A stretch of 64,000 bases of DNA, from the NCBI GenBank assembly GCA_933228675.1, contig OW121741.1, positions 113,904,123 through 113,968,122 on the forward strand. The letters are read 5' to 3'. Position numbers and translations under genes: made by a program. Within the stretch, counting starts at the first letter, position 1. Every line of letters starts with the position of its first letter. Under the pieces are notes generated by a model. That model did no database searches, had not been told where the DNA came from, and saw only the letters and a program-made list of their open reading frames with translations. This DNA is from Stomorhina lunata. Lineage: Eukaryota; Arthropoda; Insecta; Diptera; Rhiniidae. This document shows, one piece after another, positions 35,358 to 47,368 of the stretch.

Positions 35358-37042
35358 ATGTAAGAGTGTTATGTGTTAAGTTGTACGAGAATGCAGCTAA
35401 TTCAAAATGTTGACCAAGTGTGGTATTGTTGGTAATATGTTTGGACTAAATTCGGTTGCAGTGGTATAATTACTATATGTCAACATTTAAAAGTATCTAA
35501 GTGGTTTCCCAAGTATTTACCTTGAACATAACCGAATATAGTTTTATATTAATAAGCAGTTTCGTTGTGCCATAAACATATTGATAGCAACACGGCAGGT
35601 TCATATATTTTGTTAGGAGTTCCAAATGCATCTACCGTGTATAAAGTCTGGACCTAACATTGATTGATAGCTATCTAAATTTGTAGATGCAATCTTATTA
35701 TACTGAATGTACCTCCAAATCTTTTTGATTGTAGATATAAAAAGGGGATGTTATATATATAAGAAATATAGCCAAATGTTGACCGATTGTTACATACTAG
35801 CTGGTATTAATACAAAGTTTATTTGTGCAAAATTTTGTGGCCATAGCTGACATAGTTTATAATTTAATAGCTTTTAACTGGCATTCTAGTGGTTACCGGG
35901 AGCGGTTTTTATATAAAAGCTATGGTCAAAAATGGACCCATTCCTATAAAATTTGACATACTGACTGAAGGTTGCATAAAACTTCTCTGTTCTAAATTTA
36001 GTAGTCATAGATTTTACAATTTTATTCAATTTATCAGCATAAATGTGATTCCAGGGCCAGGGTTATATGGGAGCACTAACTAAATGTGAACCGATTTTAC
36101 CCATTTTCAGCACACAATTTTTATAATATATTGAAAATACTTTTGCTAAATTTTGTCTCTCTAGCTTTTGTAGTTAAGGAGCTATTGCGCTTTTCCCTGA
36201 TGGAAAGACGGACATAAACCGTTTTTTCTTTTTGTATTTTTGTGTTTCCGTAAGTTCAAATCGTGACCGATTGTGACAAAATTTTGCATACTGGTTGGCA
36301 TTCACATAAAACTTCCTTTTGTGAAATTTTGTTGCCGTAGCTCTTTTCGTTAAGGCGCTATCGCACTTTTATCTGACGGACAGATGGACATAAACCCCCT
36401 TTTCTTTTTGTATTTCCGTAAGTTGTTTATATGGGAGCTATGGTCAAATGGTGACCGATTGTGACAAAATTGCACACTGGTTGGCATTGACATAAGACCT
36501 CCTCGTGCTAAATTTAGTGGTTATATCTGTTACAGTTTTAGATTTATTGGCACTTAAGTGTATTTTAGGTGAAATTTTGGCTGTTTCCATAAGTTTTTTG
36601 TATGGGAGCTATGACTAAATGTGAAGCGATTTTGATAAAATTTTATATGCTGCCTAGAGCTTATGCAAAACTTCTATATACCATCATAGCTATTATAGTT
36701 TCTTATTTATTAGCAAATAAGCGATTAGCGTAGGCGAGGTTATACGGGAGCTATGGTCAAATGTTAACCGATTTTGCCCAATTTCAATACCAAAATTTTC
36801 TCAGAGATGAAGAATGTTTTTACTAAGTTTCAGTGAGGTAGCTTCTTTCGCTTAGGTGTTATCGTGATTTCAACAGACAGACAGAAAGACAGACAGACGG
36901 ACATCGCTCAATCGTCTTAGAATTTCATAAGGATTCAGAATAAATATATCATTTTTGATTTTTGAGCCAATATTAAGGAAATTACAAACGGAATGACAAT
37001 CTCAATATACCCCTCATTCTTTTTGATGGTGGGTATAAAAAG
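35358..37042. repeat. dispersed repeat family R1, copy 1, with internal ~150-190 bp units
   Basis: The sequence from TGTAAGAGTGTTAT to GATGGTGGGTATAAAAAG closely matches 40811-41740 over its first ~800 bp (for example AACACGGCAGGTTCATATAT and TCTACCGTGTATAAAGTCTG). The interior is a string of about seven related units, each with TATGGGAGCTATGGTCAAAT, GACCGATTT and ACATACTG. A degenerate GACA tract (36870-36905) lies near the right end. Similar GGTGGGTATAAAAA-ended repeats are widespread in flies; the superfamily could not be fixed. Confidence 0.75.
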
Positions 37043-37796
37043 AGATTATCCAGAGAAAGGTTAATTTTTCAATCAAAATTATTTTTGACAAAACAACACA
37101 TCTCGGTTTATAGACATTTTCTCGGCAACAGTTATATCTAGAAGATAAATTTAAATTTTAGGAGTAAAGGTATTAAAATTTCCCAAAAAAACTTCCAACA
37201 TTTGCTAAGACATGTTCTTGGACAATTCTGTAACCCTTTAAAAGTGTTTTTTGGTCCTCCTGTAAAATTGAGTTTTTTGACATTGAAATCCACAGAAATG
37301 TTCTTATTATATTGATATGAACTTTTATGAACTTTCATAGAAGAATGAACAATTAAAAGCTACTAAATTTAAAAAAGTGTACAAATTTTGTTTTTTTTTT
37401 AGATAATCTTAAAGGCACTTTCGATTTATATATGTTTCAAAAATGATATGCTTTCAAAAGTCCAATCTGTTTCTTTTATTTGCTGTAAAAGAGAAGTAAA
37501 ATCAAATAAAAACTGGCTGAGCTATAGGTCGATAGTTTGGCGAACCTTGTTAAAATCGTTTTTTTTTTGCATATAACTCTTAAGTTTAGACGTATTTCTG
37601 AATTTTTGTATGATTTGTTATATACTCAATAAGGCGTACAACCTAAGCTAGGTCGTTTCCCGAGTTTGGAGTGTAATTTTTAATATTCAGCGTGCAATTT
37701 TTAACAACAAAATATTTTAATTTTGTTTGACTTATTCATATGACCATAACGTTACTTAAGTAACTATACGTTTCTTAAAATTTTGTAAGTTTTTTC
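37043..37796. other. AT-rich intergenic spacer
   Basis: Unique AT-rich sequence with no recognisable gene or repeat. Confidence 0.5.
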
Positions 37797-38116
37797 GAAC
37801 CGCCATGGTATAGCAGGCTAGTCATCCGCCTAGCATACCAGAGGTCCCAAGTTCAATCCCTGCCAGACCCACTTGAAAAAAAAAAAATAATTTCCAAAAA
37901 AATCGGCGGTTCACCTCATAACTCAGCTAGCCACTGGTTATTGAGTATTAGGCTATGTAAAACTTCTCTAACTAATGCATTTGCCGTTCGGAGTTGGCGT
38001 TAAAACGTAGGTCCCTTTCAATGGGTCTAAAAAAAATAGAATCGGATGCAGCTCTTTGTATGAGAGAAGTACCCCTTGTTCCAATTGGAATGTTGTCGGC
38101 GAATTATATATATATG
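37797..38116 (+). mobile_element. tRNA-derived SINE, copy B (full length)
   Basis: Starts GAACCGCCATGGTATAGCAG. Box A TGGTATAGCAGG is at 37806-37817 and box B AGTTCAATCCC at 37850-37860. The body matches copy A throughout and ends GAAGTACCCCTTGTTCCAAT, then TGGAATGTTGTCGGCG and an AT repeat. GAACCGCC at 37797-37804 pairs with GGCGGTTC at 37905-37912 around the tRNA-like head. A clear target duplication was not found. Confidence 0.87.
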
Positions 38117-40810
38117 GACAAAAATCAAATAGTTTTAATTTTCAGAAATAAAAAAATTCAAAAAATTTTTTGATCGCACACTAAATTTTTTTGGGGTTCT
38201 ATTAAGGTACCTTAGGGAATGTAAAATCCATTCGCGTCAATGATTTTACGCGATGCGCGCAGAAGTTATGACGCTTAAAACAAAAATTTCTAAAAAAAAA
38301 ATTAAAAATAATTTTATTTTTATTAGTTTAATGTGGATTTTGTCACAACTTATATATATTCAGGTGTTCTGTCGTTTCATGGTATTATGGTGGTTTATAT
38401 ATGCCTTAACACGAAGAATTAATGCAATTATGAAAGTGAAAAAAATATTTTTTAAAAATATTTTTTGATTTTTTTAACCGCGATTCTCGCGAAATTTGAC
38501 AAAATGTGAATCTTAGTGAAATTCTGCTGCCTTCACTTATGGAAAATTTAATTTAAAAGAATTTTTTATTTAAATACAAGTTTTAATAGGTGCATATCTT
38601 TCTAAGATATAAAATTCTTATTTGGTCCATAAAATCGTTAATCCTTATAATATTTTGGTGAACTTCAAATCTAAGGAAAAACTTTATTAAAGAATAGTTT
38701 TAAGACCATTCCTGATCAATTTTGAGCTAAATTCGCGATGTGCTTGACTGAAATGTTTTAGATAAAACTTTCGCGTTCTCAGTTAATAAAGAGATTTTTG
38801 CAAAACTTTTGGTGCAAATCGGTTATAAATGACATTGCTTTCATGCCTTATGTGATTTTGTCTCAGTTTGCATTCTAAAACCATTTAAACCAATATGCAC
38901 TTTTTTGCACGATTTTCAAAATCTTCATAAAATTTTAGCAAACAATGATTTTTTGGTGCGCTTTTGTTTTTAGGTGATAAATGGCAAAAAACTCGGTTTA
39001 CGCGGTAGTTTGGAAATTTTCATTCATATTTGCGAGTGTGCTCCACGAAAAACCGACATTTTGAAAAATTTACGCTCAAAAACTCCTCATTTACACTTGT
39101 CGTATATTATACCTATATAGAGCACATTAACGGGATATATATCAAACAATGCGAAATTGAAAGATCTACAAATCTTTGTCTATTTTTTTAAATTTCTTTG
39201 AGGCGGCCAAAAAAATATGAGGAAAAAATTAGAAAATGACAAAAGCGAGCTTCAAATTTTGGCGGTCATTAAGTAGTATTAGAAGTGACAAAATTAAAAT
39301 TTAGAGAGAAGTGAATTTATCCCCTAAGTGTGGTGCCTATTTCGTAGAACAACGACTTGGGTTCAAATATTAAAACAAATGCAGGAGAAGACGAAATATG
39401 AAGAAAAACTTGAATGCTTCAATCGATTTTTTAACGTTTTTTTTAATTTGCATGCCAATTACGCTTAGAAGCGCACATTTGCGCAACTAAGATATCGTAT
39501 TCAGTATACAGAATTTTTTGCGAATTCAAGATCTTTAATTAGATTTTCCGAACTCCTAAGGGTACAAAAATTATTCGAGTTGAAAGTCGGTTTCAAAGGA
39601 ATAAAAACTGTTTGATTTTTGCCCATATATATATGTATAAGTTTTGACCTATTGTGGGATGAAGAAAATATTTCAAAGCTTTTTTCAAAGATAGTTCTTA
39701 AAAGACCTATTAAAACTAGAACATCCTTTTTTAACAAAATACATTTGTACATAAATAATAACAAACTATTCCTCCAGACGTTTTGTTAATATATACTATG
39801 AAATAAAATAAAGTAACCAGAAATAAAAATAAACCAAATTGTTTTTAACCGATATTAATATTCACCGAACAATTTATCCTTTATCCTTTCATATGCAAAC
39901 TTTATTTACCAAACAATTGTGGGTCAAATGTTTGCAACACTTGAGCGTATTCTCAAACAACCAATAAGTTAAAGTGCTCTCGTTAAATTGCACTTTAAAT
40001 ATAATTAAAACTGATAAAGCAAAAAAAATAAAAAAAGAAATACATTTTTATCCTTCTTAGTCCTTGCACGTATCAATTCACACATTTAATTATTTACATT
40101 TGGGATATCCTTTAACATTGTTTAAGAAATTCAATTAAAAATACATTTGAAAAGTTGGCCTGAAATTGAATTGAAATTATAATGCAGGAAAATAAGATAT
40201 TTAAATCACGTTGCGTAGTAAAAGACAAAAAAAAAAGAACAGAAAACAGATTATACAGCAAGTCCCTTTTAAGGTTGTGCAAATCATTTGTGCTATTTTC
40301 AATCTTTTACACAAAATCTGTAATCTCTGTGGGCCTGATTTCATTTGCATATTTAATTGTTTTATTTGGTGAATAGTAAAATGTAACAAAAAAAAAAAGT
40401 GGCAGAGAAAAAGGTATTGATTAAAACACAAGTTTTGTACTTTTTGGAACACCATTAATTGTTAGGCGATGACCGAGAAACTGGATGAACTAAATAAATT
40501 AATGAATGAATGAATGATTGAAGGTAAAGTAAAGTTAGATGCAAAATTAATTTTTAATTGAAATGACTTATAGATAATTGTAGATGATATTAGGTTTAAT
40601 TGCAGCTATTAATCAAAACAAATTACTTAAATTGCGATTTATCAAAAAAAAGCTAAATAATAAATATTTTTGATATTATGGCGTATACGAAAGCATAAGT
40701 AGTAATTATTCGTTTATGTAGATGTCTGAAACTCACAAAAAAAAAAATGTGTGACACCAATACAGCTTTAATTACTTGTTTAAAAATGACAGTTCATTCC
40801 TAGTAAGAAA
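38117..40810. other. AT-rich intergenic spacer
   Basis: About 2.7 kb of unique AT-rich DNA. Frames up to 87 codons (39501-39764 minus, 40201-40455 minus) show no domain, no codon-usage signal and overlap frames on the other strand. No RNA gene was seen. Confidence 0.5.
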
Positions 40811-41740
40811 CAGGTAAGAGTGTTATATTCGGCTGTGCCGAATCTTGTATACCCACCATTAAGTTGAACAAGAGTGCAGCTAATTCAAAATGTTAACCAA
40901 ATGTGGTATTGTTGGTAATATATTTGAACTAAATTCGGTGGCAGTGGTATAGTTACTATAGTTAAAAATTTAAAAGTATCTAAGTGGTTTCCCAAGTATT
41001 TACCTTGGACAAAATGCTGTTCCATAACCGAATATAGTTTTACATAAATAAGCTGTTTTGTTGTGCCATAAACATGTTGATAGCAACACGGCAGGTTCAT
41101 ATATTTTGTTAGGAGTTCCTTATGCATCTACCGTGTATAAAGTCTGGACCTAACATTGATTGATAGCTATTTAATTTCGTAGATGCAATCTTAATATACT
41201 GAATGTACCTCCACATTATTTTGATTGTAGATATAAAAAGGGGATGATATATATATATAAGAACTATAGCCAAATGTTTCCCGATTGTCACAAAATTTTA
41301 TATACTGGCTGGTATTAATATAAAGTCTATTTGTGAAAACTTTAGTGGCCATAGCTGACATAGTTTATAATATAATAGCTTTTTACTGGCGTTTGTGTCA
41401 TTTTAGTGGTTACCGGGAGCGGTTTTTATATAAAAACTGTGGTCAAAAATGGACCGATTCCTATAAAATTTGACATACTGACTGAAAGTTGCATAAAACT
41501 TCTCTGTTCTTAATTTAGTAGTCATAGATTTTACAATTTTATTAAATTTACCAGCATAAATGTGATGCCCGGGGCAGGGTTATATGGGATTTTACCCATT
41601 TTCATCACATGATTCCTATAGCATATTAGAAATACTTTTGCCAAATTTTGTCTCTCTAGCTCTTGTAGGTAAGAATGTATCGCGCTTTTCTCTGACGGAA
41701 AGACGGACATAAACCCCCTTTACTTTTTGTATTTTTGTGT
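40811..41740. repeat. dispersed repeat family R1, copy 2
   Basis: Begins GTAAGAGTGTTATATTCGGC, with palindromic TTCGGCTGTGCCGAA and GTATACCCACCATTAA, which copy 1 has lost by a ~40 bp deletion. It then follows copy 1 closely to about 41740 (TTTCCGTAAGTTTA), where a reverse transcriptase fragment begins. The start motif TATACCCACCAT is the inverse of the end motif ATGGTGGGTATA of copy 1. Confidence 0.75.
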
Positions 41741-41863
41741 TTCCGTAAGTTTAGGTCGTCTTCTTTTACAAGTTTCCTCGGGATCATTTTCGAACACTTT
41801 TTTTGCTAGAGTATATTCATTCATCCTTACAACATGTTCTATCCAACGCAACCGCTGTTGTTA
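41741..41863 (-). pseudogene. C-terminal fragment of a non-LTR reverse transcriptase protein
   Basis: On the minus strand one frame reads RLRWIEHVVRMNEYTLAKKV and, slightly further on, TCKRRRPKL. This matches the conserved C-terminal R-W-(I/L)-x-H-V-x-R-M ... K-R-R-R-(G)-R-P segment of many insect non-LTR retrotransposon ORF2 proteins. Only about 40 codons survive. It differs from the remnant at 42799-43775, which has WIGHTLRR. Confidence 0.65.
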
Positions 41864-42240
41864 AATAGGTTTTAGTATGTCAATGTCAGCAAAAACTCAT
41901 ACACCTCATGATTAGATCGGTGTCTTTATTTGTTGTTGACGCTGATTTGTCCATAAATTTTTATTCTATTTATATAGATATACAAAAATGGACCAGTGAG
42001 ACTTTTTTTCAGGATACTGAAACTTCTTTCGGGGACTGTTAATGGCATGTTTGCACATTGGGGTGGAGCGAAAAACAACTTTTTTTGAAATGCGATACAC
42101 CTGAGTTAAAGATGCTCTACATTCTTAGGTGCTTAAAAAAACAATTTTGTCTTTCTAGGACAATGTCCTGATTTTTATACTGGGACCCATTTGTATGGGG
42201 TAAAATGGGTGTTTTCATATTGGCTCAAAACCTAAGAATG
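41864..42240. other. spacer, unclassified
   Basis: Unique sequence of moderate AT content with no gene recognised. Confidence 0.4.
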
Positions 42241-42560
42241 ATTGAGCAGTTTGAGAAAACTCGAAATCTTAAGATGGCTCAGCTGATCGAGATGTTTTAG
42301 TGTTTCGATATGGCTAAGTAGTTAAGATGGTTCAGCAGTTCGAAATAACTCAGTAGTTCGTTATGACTTGAACGTTTAAATAACTCAACAGTTCAAGATG
42401 ACTCAACAGAACAAGATGACTCAGCAGTTTGAGATAAGTCATAATTTCAAGATGAATCAGCAGATCGAGATAACTTTCGATATATTGAAATGAGCGGTTT
42501 AAAATTGTTCATCAATGTAAGATGACTCATAAGTTAAGATGACTCAGTTAGTATTTCAAT
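42241..42560 (+). repeat. 18 bp imperfect minisatellite
   Basis: About a dozen degenerate units of AAGATGACTCAGCAGTTC with an 18 bp period, clearest at 42255-42480 and reappearing at about 42515-42555. The period is a multiple of three, but in-frame stops (for example CAG TAG) argue against coding. Confidence 0.8.
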
Positions 42561-42798
42561 ATACATCTGCTTTGGACGCTGGGAAACTGGCACATATTAG
42601 GAATCAAAAGTGTGTGTGCCTTCGGTTTCTTAGTTGATATGGCCAATTTGAGACAGGTGGCGCCACTGAAAATTATACAAATTACTCAGAATCAATTAAC
42701 TCGTAAACTGTGAATTTGATCAGACTATGATCTTTAGCAAAGTTCTTGCGCATGACTGACAGAGGTTTTTTTAAGCTAGTATGACAAGGATGTATCAA

Positions 42799-43775
42799 GG
42801 ATGTGGAGTATGACAAAGATGTATCTTATCACCCATACTTTTTATCTTTGTCATCGACAATATAATGCGCACGGCACTGAATGGTGGACGTGGTATCTAA
42901 TGGACACCCTTTAAACAACTTGAGGACTTGGTATACGCCGATGACGTATGCCTTCTAAGCCAAAGCCTAGGTCACCTTCAAGAAAACACTAGCGCTATTA
43001 CTGTTGAATCTCGGGCAGCTGGGCTGGAAATCAATATCTCCAAGACAAAGATTATGCCTGGAGGCTATGGCGCAAGCCCGTCGCCACACATCAATGTGGA
43101 TAACGAGGTTATTGGATGTGTAGGTACCTTTAATTATCTTGGTAGTTTGGTATATACAAAAAGTGGCGCCGACGAGGATATTGAATCGCGTATAAATAAG
43201 GCAAAATCAGCATTCGGCATTCTACGAGCTATTTGGAAATCTCGGCAAATATCAACAACAACTAAGTTACGAATATATAACTCGAATGTCAAGTCCATCT
43301 TGTATTATGACTGCGAAACTTGGAAATGCACAAATGCCATCGATAAGCACCTACAAACCTTTGCAAACAAATGTTGGGGCAAATCATTAATATGTGGTGG
43401 CCAAATCGCATAAGAAATGAAGATCTACTAAACGCTACATACCAAATCCCTTCTTCTATAGAGGTATGTCAACGGAAATGGCGGTGGATAGGCCACACAC
43501 TTCGAAGGCCAAATATCAACATTGCTCGACAAGCGCTTCGTTGGAATCCACAAGGAAGCTGCCGTCGTGTTGGTGCACCTGCTAGAACGTGGAGAAGGTC
43601 AATTGAAGCGGAGTTACAGGCAGCAAACTATTCTTGGAATGGTGTATGCCTAACATCTCGCAATAGAGTTCGATATAAAAGGACGGTTAAGGCCCTATGC
43701 TCCACTGGGAGTCAAGGATTACAGAAGAAGAAGAAGAAGAATGACCGATTTCCAAAATTATTCAAAATGAGTTGA
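42799..43775 (+). pseudogene. 5'-truncated, frameshifted non-LTR retrotransposon reverse transcriptase
   Basis: Frame one carries a mutated QGCILSP motif (Q-R-C-I-L-S-P at about 42814, preceded by a stop in place of Arg). It then has LEDLVYADDVCLL at about 42917 with the catalytic YADD, GLEINISKTK, and FNYLGSLV, which are the ordered finger/palm motifs of non-LTR reverse transcriptases. A TAA interrupts at about 42898. Near 43370 the frame shifts and continues as RIRNEDLL, WRWIGHTLRR, ALRWNPQG and TWRRSIEAEL, the usual C-terminal region. The endonuclease and the start of the RT are missing. An AAG tract at 43725-43741 may be the 3' tail. RTE-like by overall look, but the clade is not certain. 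Confidence 0.85.
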
Positions 43776-45842
43776 ACTGCAAACTATGCATTTGATCATG
43801 TGTTGATTGGACAAAATTAATAAAATTATTCAAAATTAATTGAATATTTGTGTAATGTCTTTCCTCTAAATTTTTTTTATTTGGTTAGTACATTATGAAA
43901 CAAAATATATGAAAACTTCAAATTTTGCCTCGAAATGCTTAACATAAAGCTTCAAGCAAGCCTCGGTAACCCAGGTACTAGGCATTAAAAGGCCCAACGT
44001 TGTAAAAGCTCACAATCTTTCACATCACCTCCCAATACTTAAGCTAGATTGATTGGCACATTGACTGCCAAGATATCATATTCTGCCTGGGTTCGAGCCC
44101 CATAGTCATGACAAACATCAATTACTGTTATTATTAATTTATATTAAAATGATAAATTACCACAGAATCCTCCATCGGCGGTAAGCCCTACACCATAAAA
44201 AAAAGATTAAATAATTAATTTACATAACAAAAGATGTCGCAAATTTACTTAACTAACAATGTACATGACGAGTAATTATAGTGTTGAATAATATTAGGCT
44301 TTATGTTTTTCTTTCACCTCTTTATCTATTCACTTTCCAAAGAAGGTAAGCCAAACCGTATATACAATACACAATTTTATAGAAGACATTTGTCTGAATC
44401 CTACATCTCTTTTATATAAAAAATTCAAGCTGAACTCATTGATATAGCCTACAGATTTATAATGTATGATAATCGATATTGCATACTTTAAAATTTTAAA
44501 AAACTGCCCTAATTTATGAGTTTATTCCTAAACATTCCTTAAACTAATACTTCAATAAAATATGAAAAATCGCCTTTAACATTTTAAAATTACACTTAAA
44601 TCATCACGACAATATATAATATTCCCTGTCAGAATTTTTTTTGGTATTTTATTTCCATGAAATTTATTTCATTTAATATTTTATAACCTGTTTTTATTAC
44701 ACGACCATTCAATGGTCACCAGGACAGGGTTAGAAAGGACACACAGACTCACTCTATATAAAAATGAATAGAATAATACACAGACTGTAAGGATTTTAAT
44801 AAAATTTATATTTTTCGGGATCCCTATAATAATTCAAAAAGGTGTAAAATATGTTTGGTCTTATTTCAGTATCACGAGTTGGTTATTTTCTAAAATAAAA
44901 TAAACGAGTATGTGTGAAAAAGAAAAAAGAACCACAATAAATATTATTTCATTTTTATGACAAAAAAAAGAATTTCCAAAAAAATATATTCGAAATCAAT
45001 TTTTATGACTTACTAGTGAAGTTTTATTTCCATCTTTTTTATTATAGCAATTCATCTGTTCGGAGTTGTATTTAATATTGTTAGAGGTACAAGTTAAGTT
45101 TTTTTCTTGTGTTATTGATTTAATGAAATAAGTTTATTTGTTTTTTTGTTTGCCATTTCGTGCTAGAAAAAAGTTTCAATAGTAAAACTTTTCTAATATA
45201 AACAATATCGCCAAATGTATTTTATATGAGTGTGTTGGAAAAAGTTACTTTTTCAATAGACCATGAACTAGAAATGGTCTATAGAAATAAGATAAATTAT
45301 AATTGAACATAAGTTTTGTTGGAGCACATAAATAAAAGAAATACACTTTCGTTTAAGAGTGGGCACTTAAGGTTAGTTATCCACTTTAAGTCTTAATAAT
45401 AGATACTATTTTCTTTGTCTATTAAATTAAGTAGGAATTAGGTGTGGTGCTGGTCTTAATGCATTTACATTAGTTACAATAACTTTGAAATACCCTATTG
45501 ATGGCGAAAAATCGTCTTATGCAATGAGGTCAATATGTCTATAAAGGTTTATATGTACAAATAAAATTGTCAAATTTCGGACTATATCAATCTTCATAAG
45601 ATGCAAAAGCAACCATCACGAAAACTCATTTTTGATGTGGGTTTTAGTCTGAAGATCTGATCAGCCCAAATTTCTTTAAGAGGGACGTTGGCCAGGGCAC
45701 TACTGTCAACGGCGAGCTCATTTAGAGCAATGTTTTCTAAATTCTAGTTTTAGTTTGGATGATAGAATAGGGTTTTAATAGGACGATTCTATGTGCTACA
45801 TACATATCACATTAAATATTCTGCAAGGGCAGTTTAAACCAT
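43776..45842. other. AT-rich intergenic spacer
   Basis: Unique AT-rich sequence except for the putative SINE at 44042-44206. No gene was recognised. Confidence 0.5.
44042..44206 (+). mobile_element. putative second tRNA-derived SINE family, copy 1
   Basis: Box A-like TGGCACATTGA at 44054-44064 and a strong box B GGTTCGAGCCC at 44090-44100, with normal tRNA spacing. The downstream text ATCCTCCATCGGCGGTAAGC then CCTACACCATAAAA has a diverged partner at 59035-59140. Ends and target duplications are not resolved. Confidence 0.5.
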
Positions 45843-45847
45843 GGTCG

Positions 45848-47137
45848 CACAGTGGTTTACGGACGCTTTTTTTTGGAAATAATTCTGTAACTTTTGAACG
45901 ACTGGAGATATTTGAATGAAATTTGACATGGTGGTAGTCAAGGAGTATTTGAGTTGGTTTTTAAAAGCACTGGTCCATGAGGGGTCGGGAGAGTGATTGA
46001 TGGACCTTCAAAGTTGGTCACCTCGGGTGTTCGATTTTTTTAAAAATTCGCCAAAAATCCATTTATGTATGGATTGAAAAGAAATTTTAAACTTAAGTTG
46101 TCCTTGAGAAGATCTACAAAAAATACGCTTAAATGTGTAGGTTATCTCCTTTGGATTTCGAGATATTTGGGTAAAAAGGAATTTTTAGGTTGATTTTTTA
46201 CCTCTTTTTTTAAGCTTTTTTTGATCTGGTGGACGCATCTGAGGACCAAAAATTTTTTAAGAATATTCTTTAAATTTGTAATAAAATTCTGAATAATTTT
46301 TGTGCAAGTTAGTTATAGAAATCTTCTTTTGTTTAAAAGTTAAAAATATTCAAAGTTGAAACTTACAAAAAATTTCGCTTTTTTTTTAGTTTTTCCCCAA
46401 AAGATAGCTATATTTTTTCACTAATAAAAAAATATTTTCTTAAGAAACATAAAAAGATTTTTAAAGTTTTTAAAAGAAAACATAATGAGAATGCGTATAA
46501 AACAAATTTCTTGCTAATTGGACTTTTGGTCCTCGCACATGTCCTCTCCAAAAAATAGCAATTTGTAAAAAAAAAAATTAGTTTAAACAAAAATTTCTCA
46601 AAAGGCAAAGCACCGATTTGAAAAAAATTATAATGTTCATATTTTCCAATATATCTGTTATTGATTAGAAAAGTTTTTTCTGAAACGCGCTGCAAATAGA
46701 GACAGTGTTGCCATATTTGTAAAAAAACTCATTTTTTGAAACACCTTTTTCCCCAGTTGGGAATTGGGGAATTTTTAAGTTAAAATTGGGAATTTTTTTT
46801 AGTCTATTGCTTTTACATCTTATTGGTCTACATTACTACAAAATTTCATTGTAATATCTTTATCCATGTCATTTCCACAGAATATCAAAGATTAAAAATA
46901 TTTTCCTTAAAAAAGCAGAAAAACAATTTTTTTTTGTTTTACGATACAAAGTGTAAAAAAAGTAACGCACTTAAAAAAAACTTTTACTTAGTGCTAATCT
47001 CCTAGTCTTTCCCGATCTAATGATACTAAACATGTATATAAAGCATTAATACCGAGTCTTAAAAAACTCTGAAAACTTTGGCCCCCGTAGCATTTTTACA
47101 CTGTTTATTTAAATATAAGTGATGAATTTGTGCATAT
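45848..47137 (+). repeat. left terminal inverted repeat of the Transib element
   Basis: About 1.29 kb, nearly identical to the right arm in reverse. The terminal heptamer is CACAGTG. Unusually long compared with the tens to few hundreds of base pairs I know for Transib ends. It has no convincing coding potential; the identical 95- and 60-codon frames seen in both arms are Phe/Lys/Ile-rich and are mirrored only because the arms are copies. Confidence 0.92.
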
Positions 47138-47334
47138 AAAATTAATAATCATACTCAAATATTTCACTATAAGATGACAATGATCCTTCGATAACAAACA
47201 AATATTTTTTTATTTTTTTAAAGAAAATATCATGAGGATTTATGAAATATCAAAATGTAAATAATTTGTACTTATATTAAAAGGTGAAATACATTTTATT
47301 GAAGTATTTGTAGTTAAAGTTTAAACTTACAGTT

Positions 47335-47340
47335 TTTATT
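47335..47340 (-). terminator. AATAAA poly(A) signal of the Transib transposase
   Basis: AATAAA on the minus strand, about 30 bp beyond the transposase stop codon. Confidence 0.5.
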
Positions 47341-47368
47341 ACATATTTATATAAAAGTAGTTATTTAC

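Noticed and set aside
39501..39764. 87-codon minus-strand frame as a gene
   Set aside because: AT-rich, no recognisable domain, no promoter or splice signals; length is within chance for this composition.
46408..47005. 95- and 60-codon frames duplicated almost identically at 50231-50828
   Set aside because: The identity is explained by the Transib inverted repeats, not by selection on a protein.
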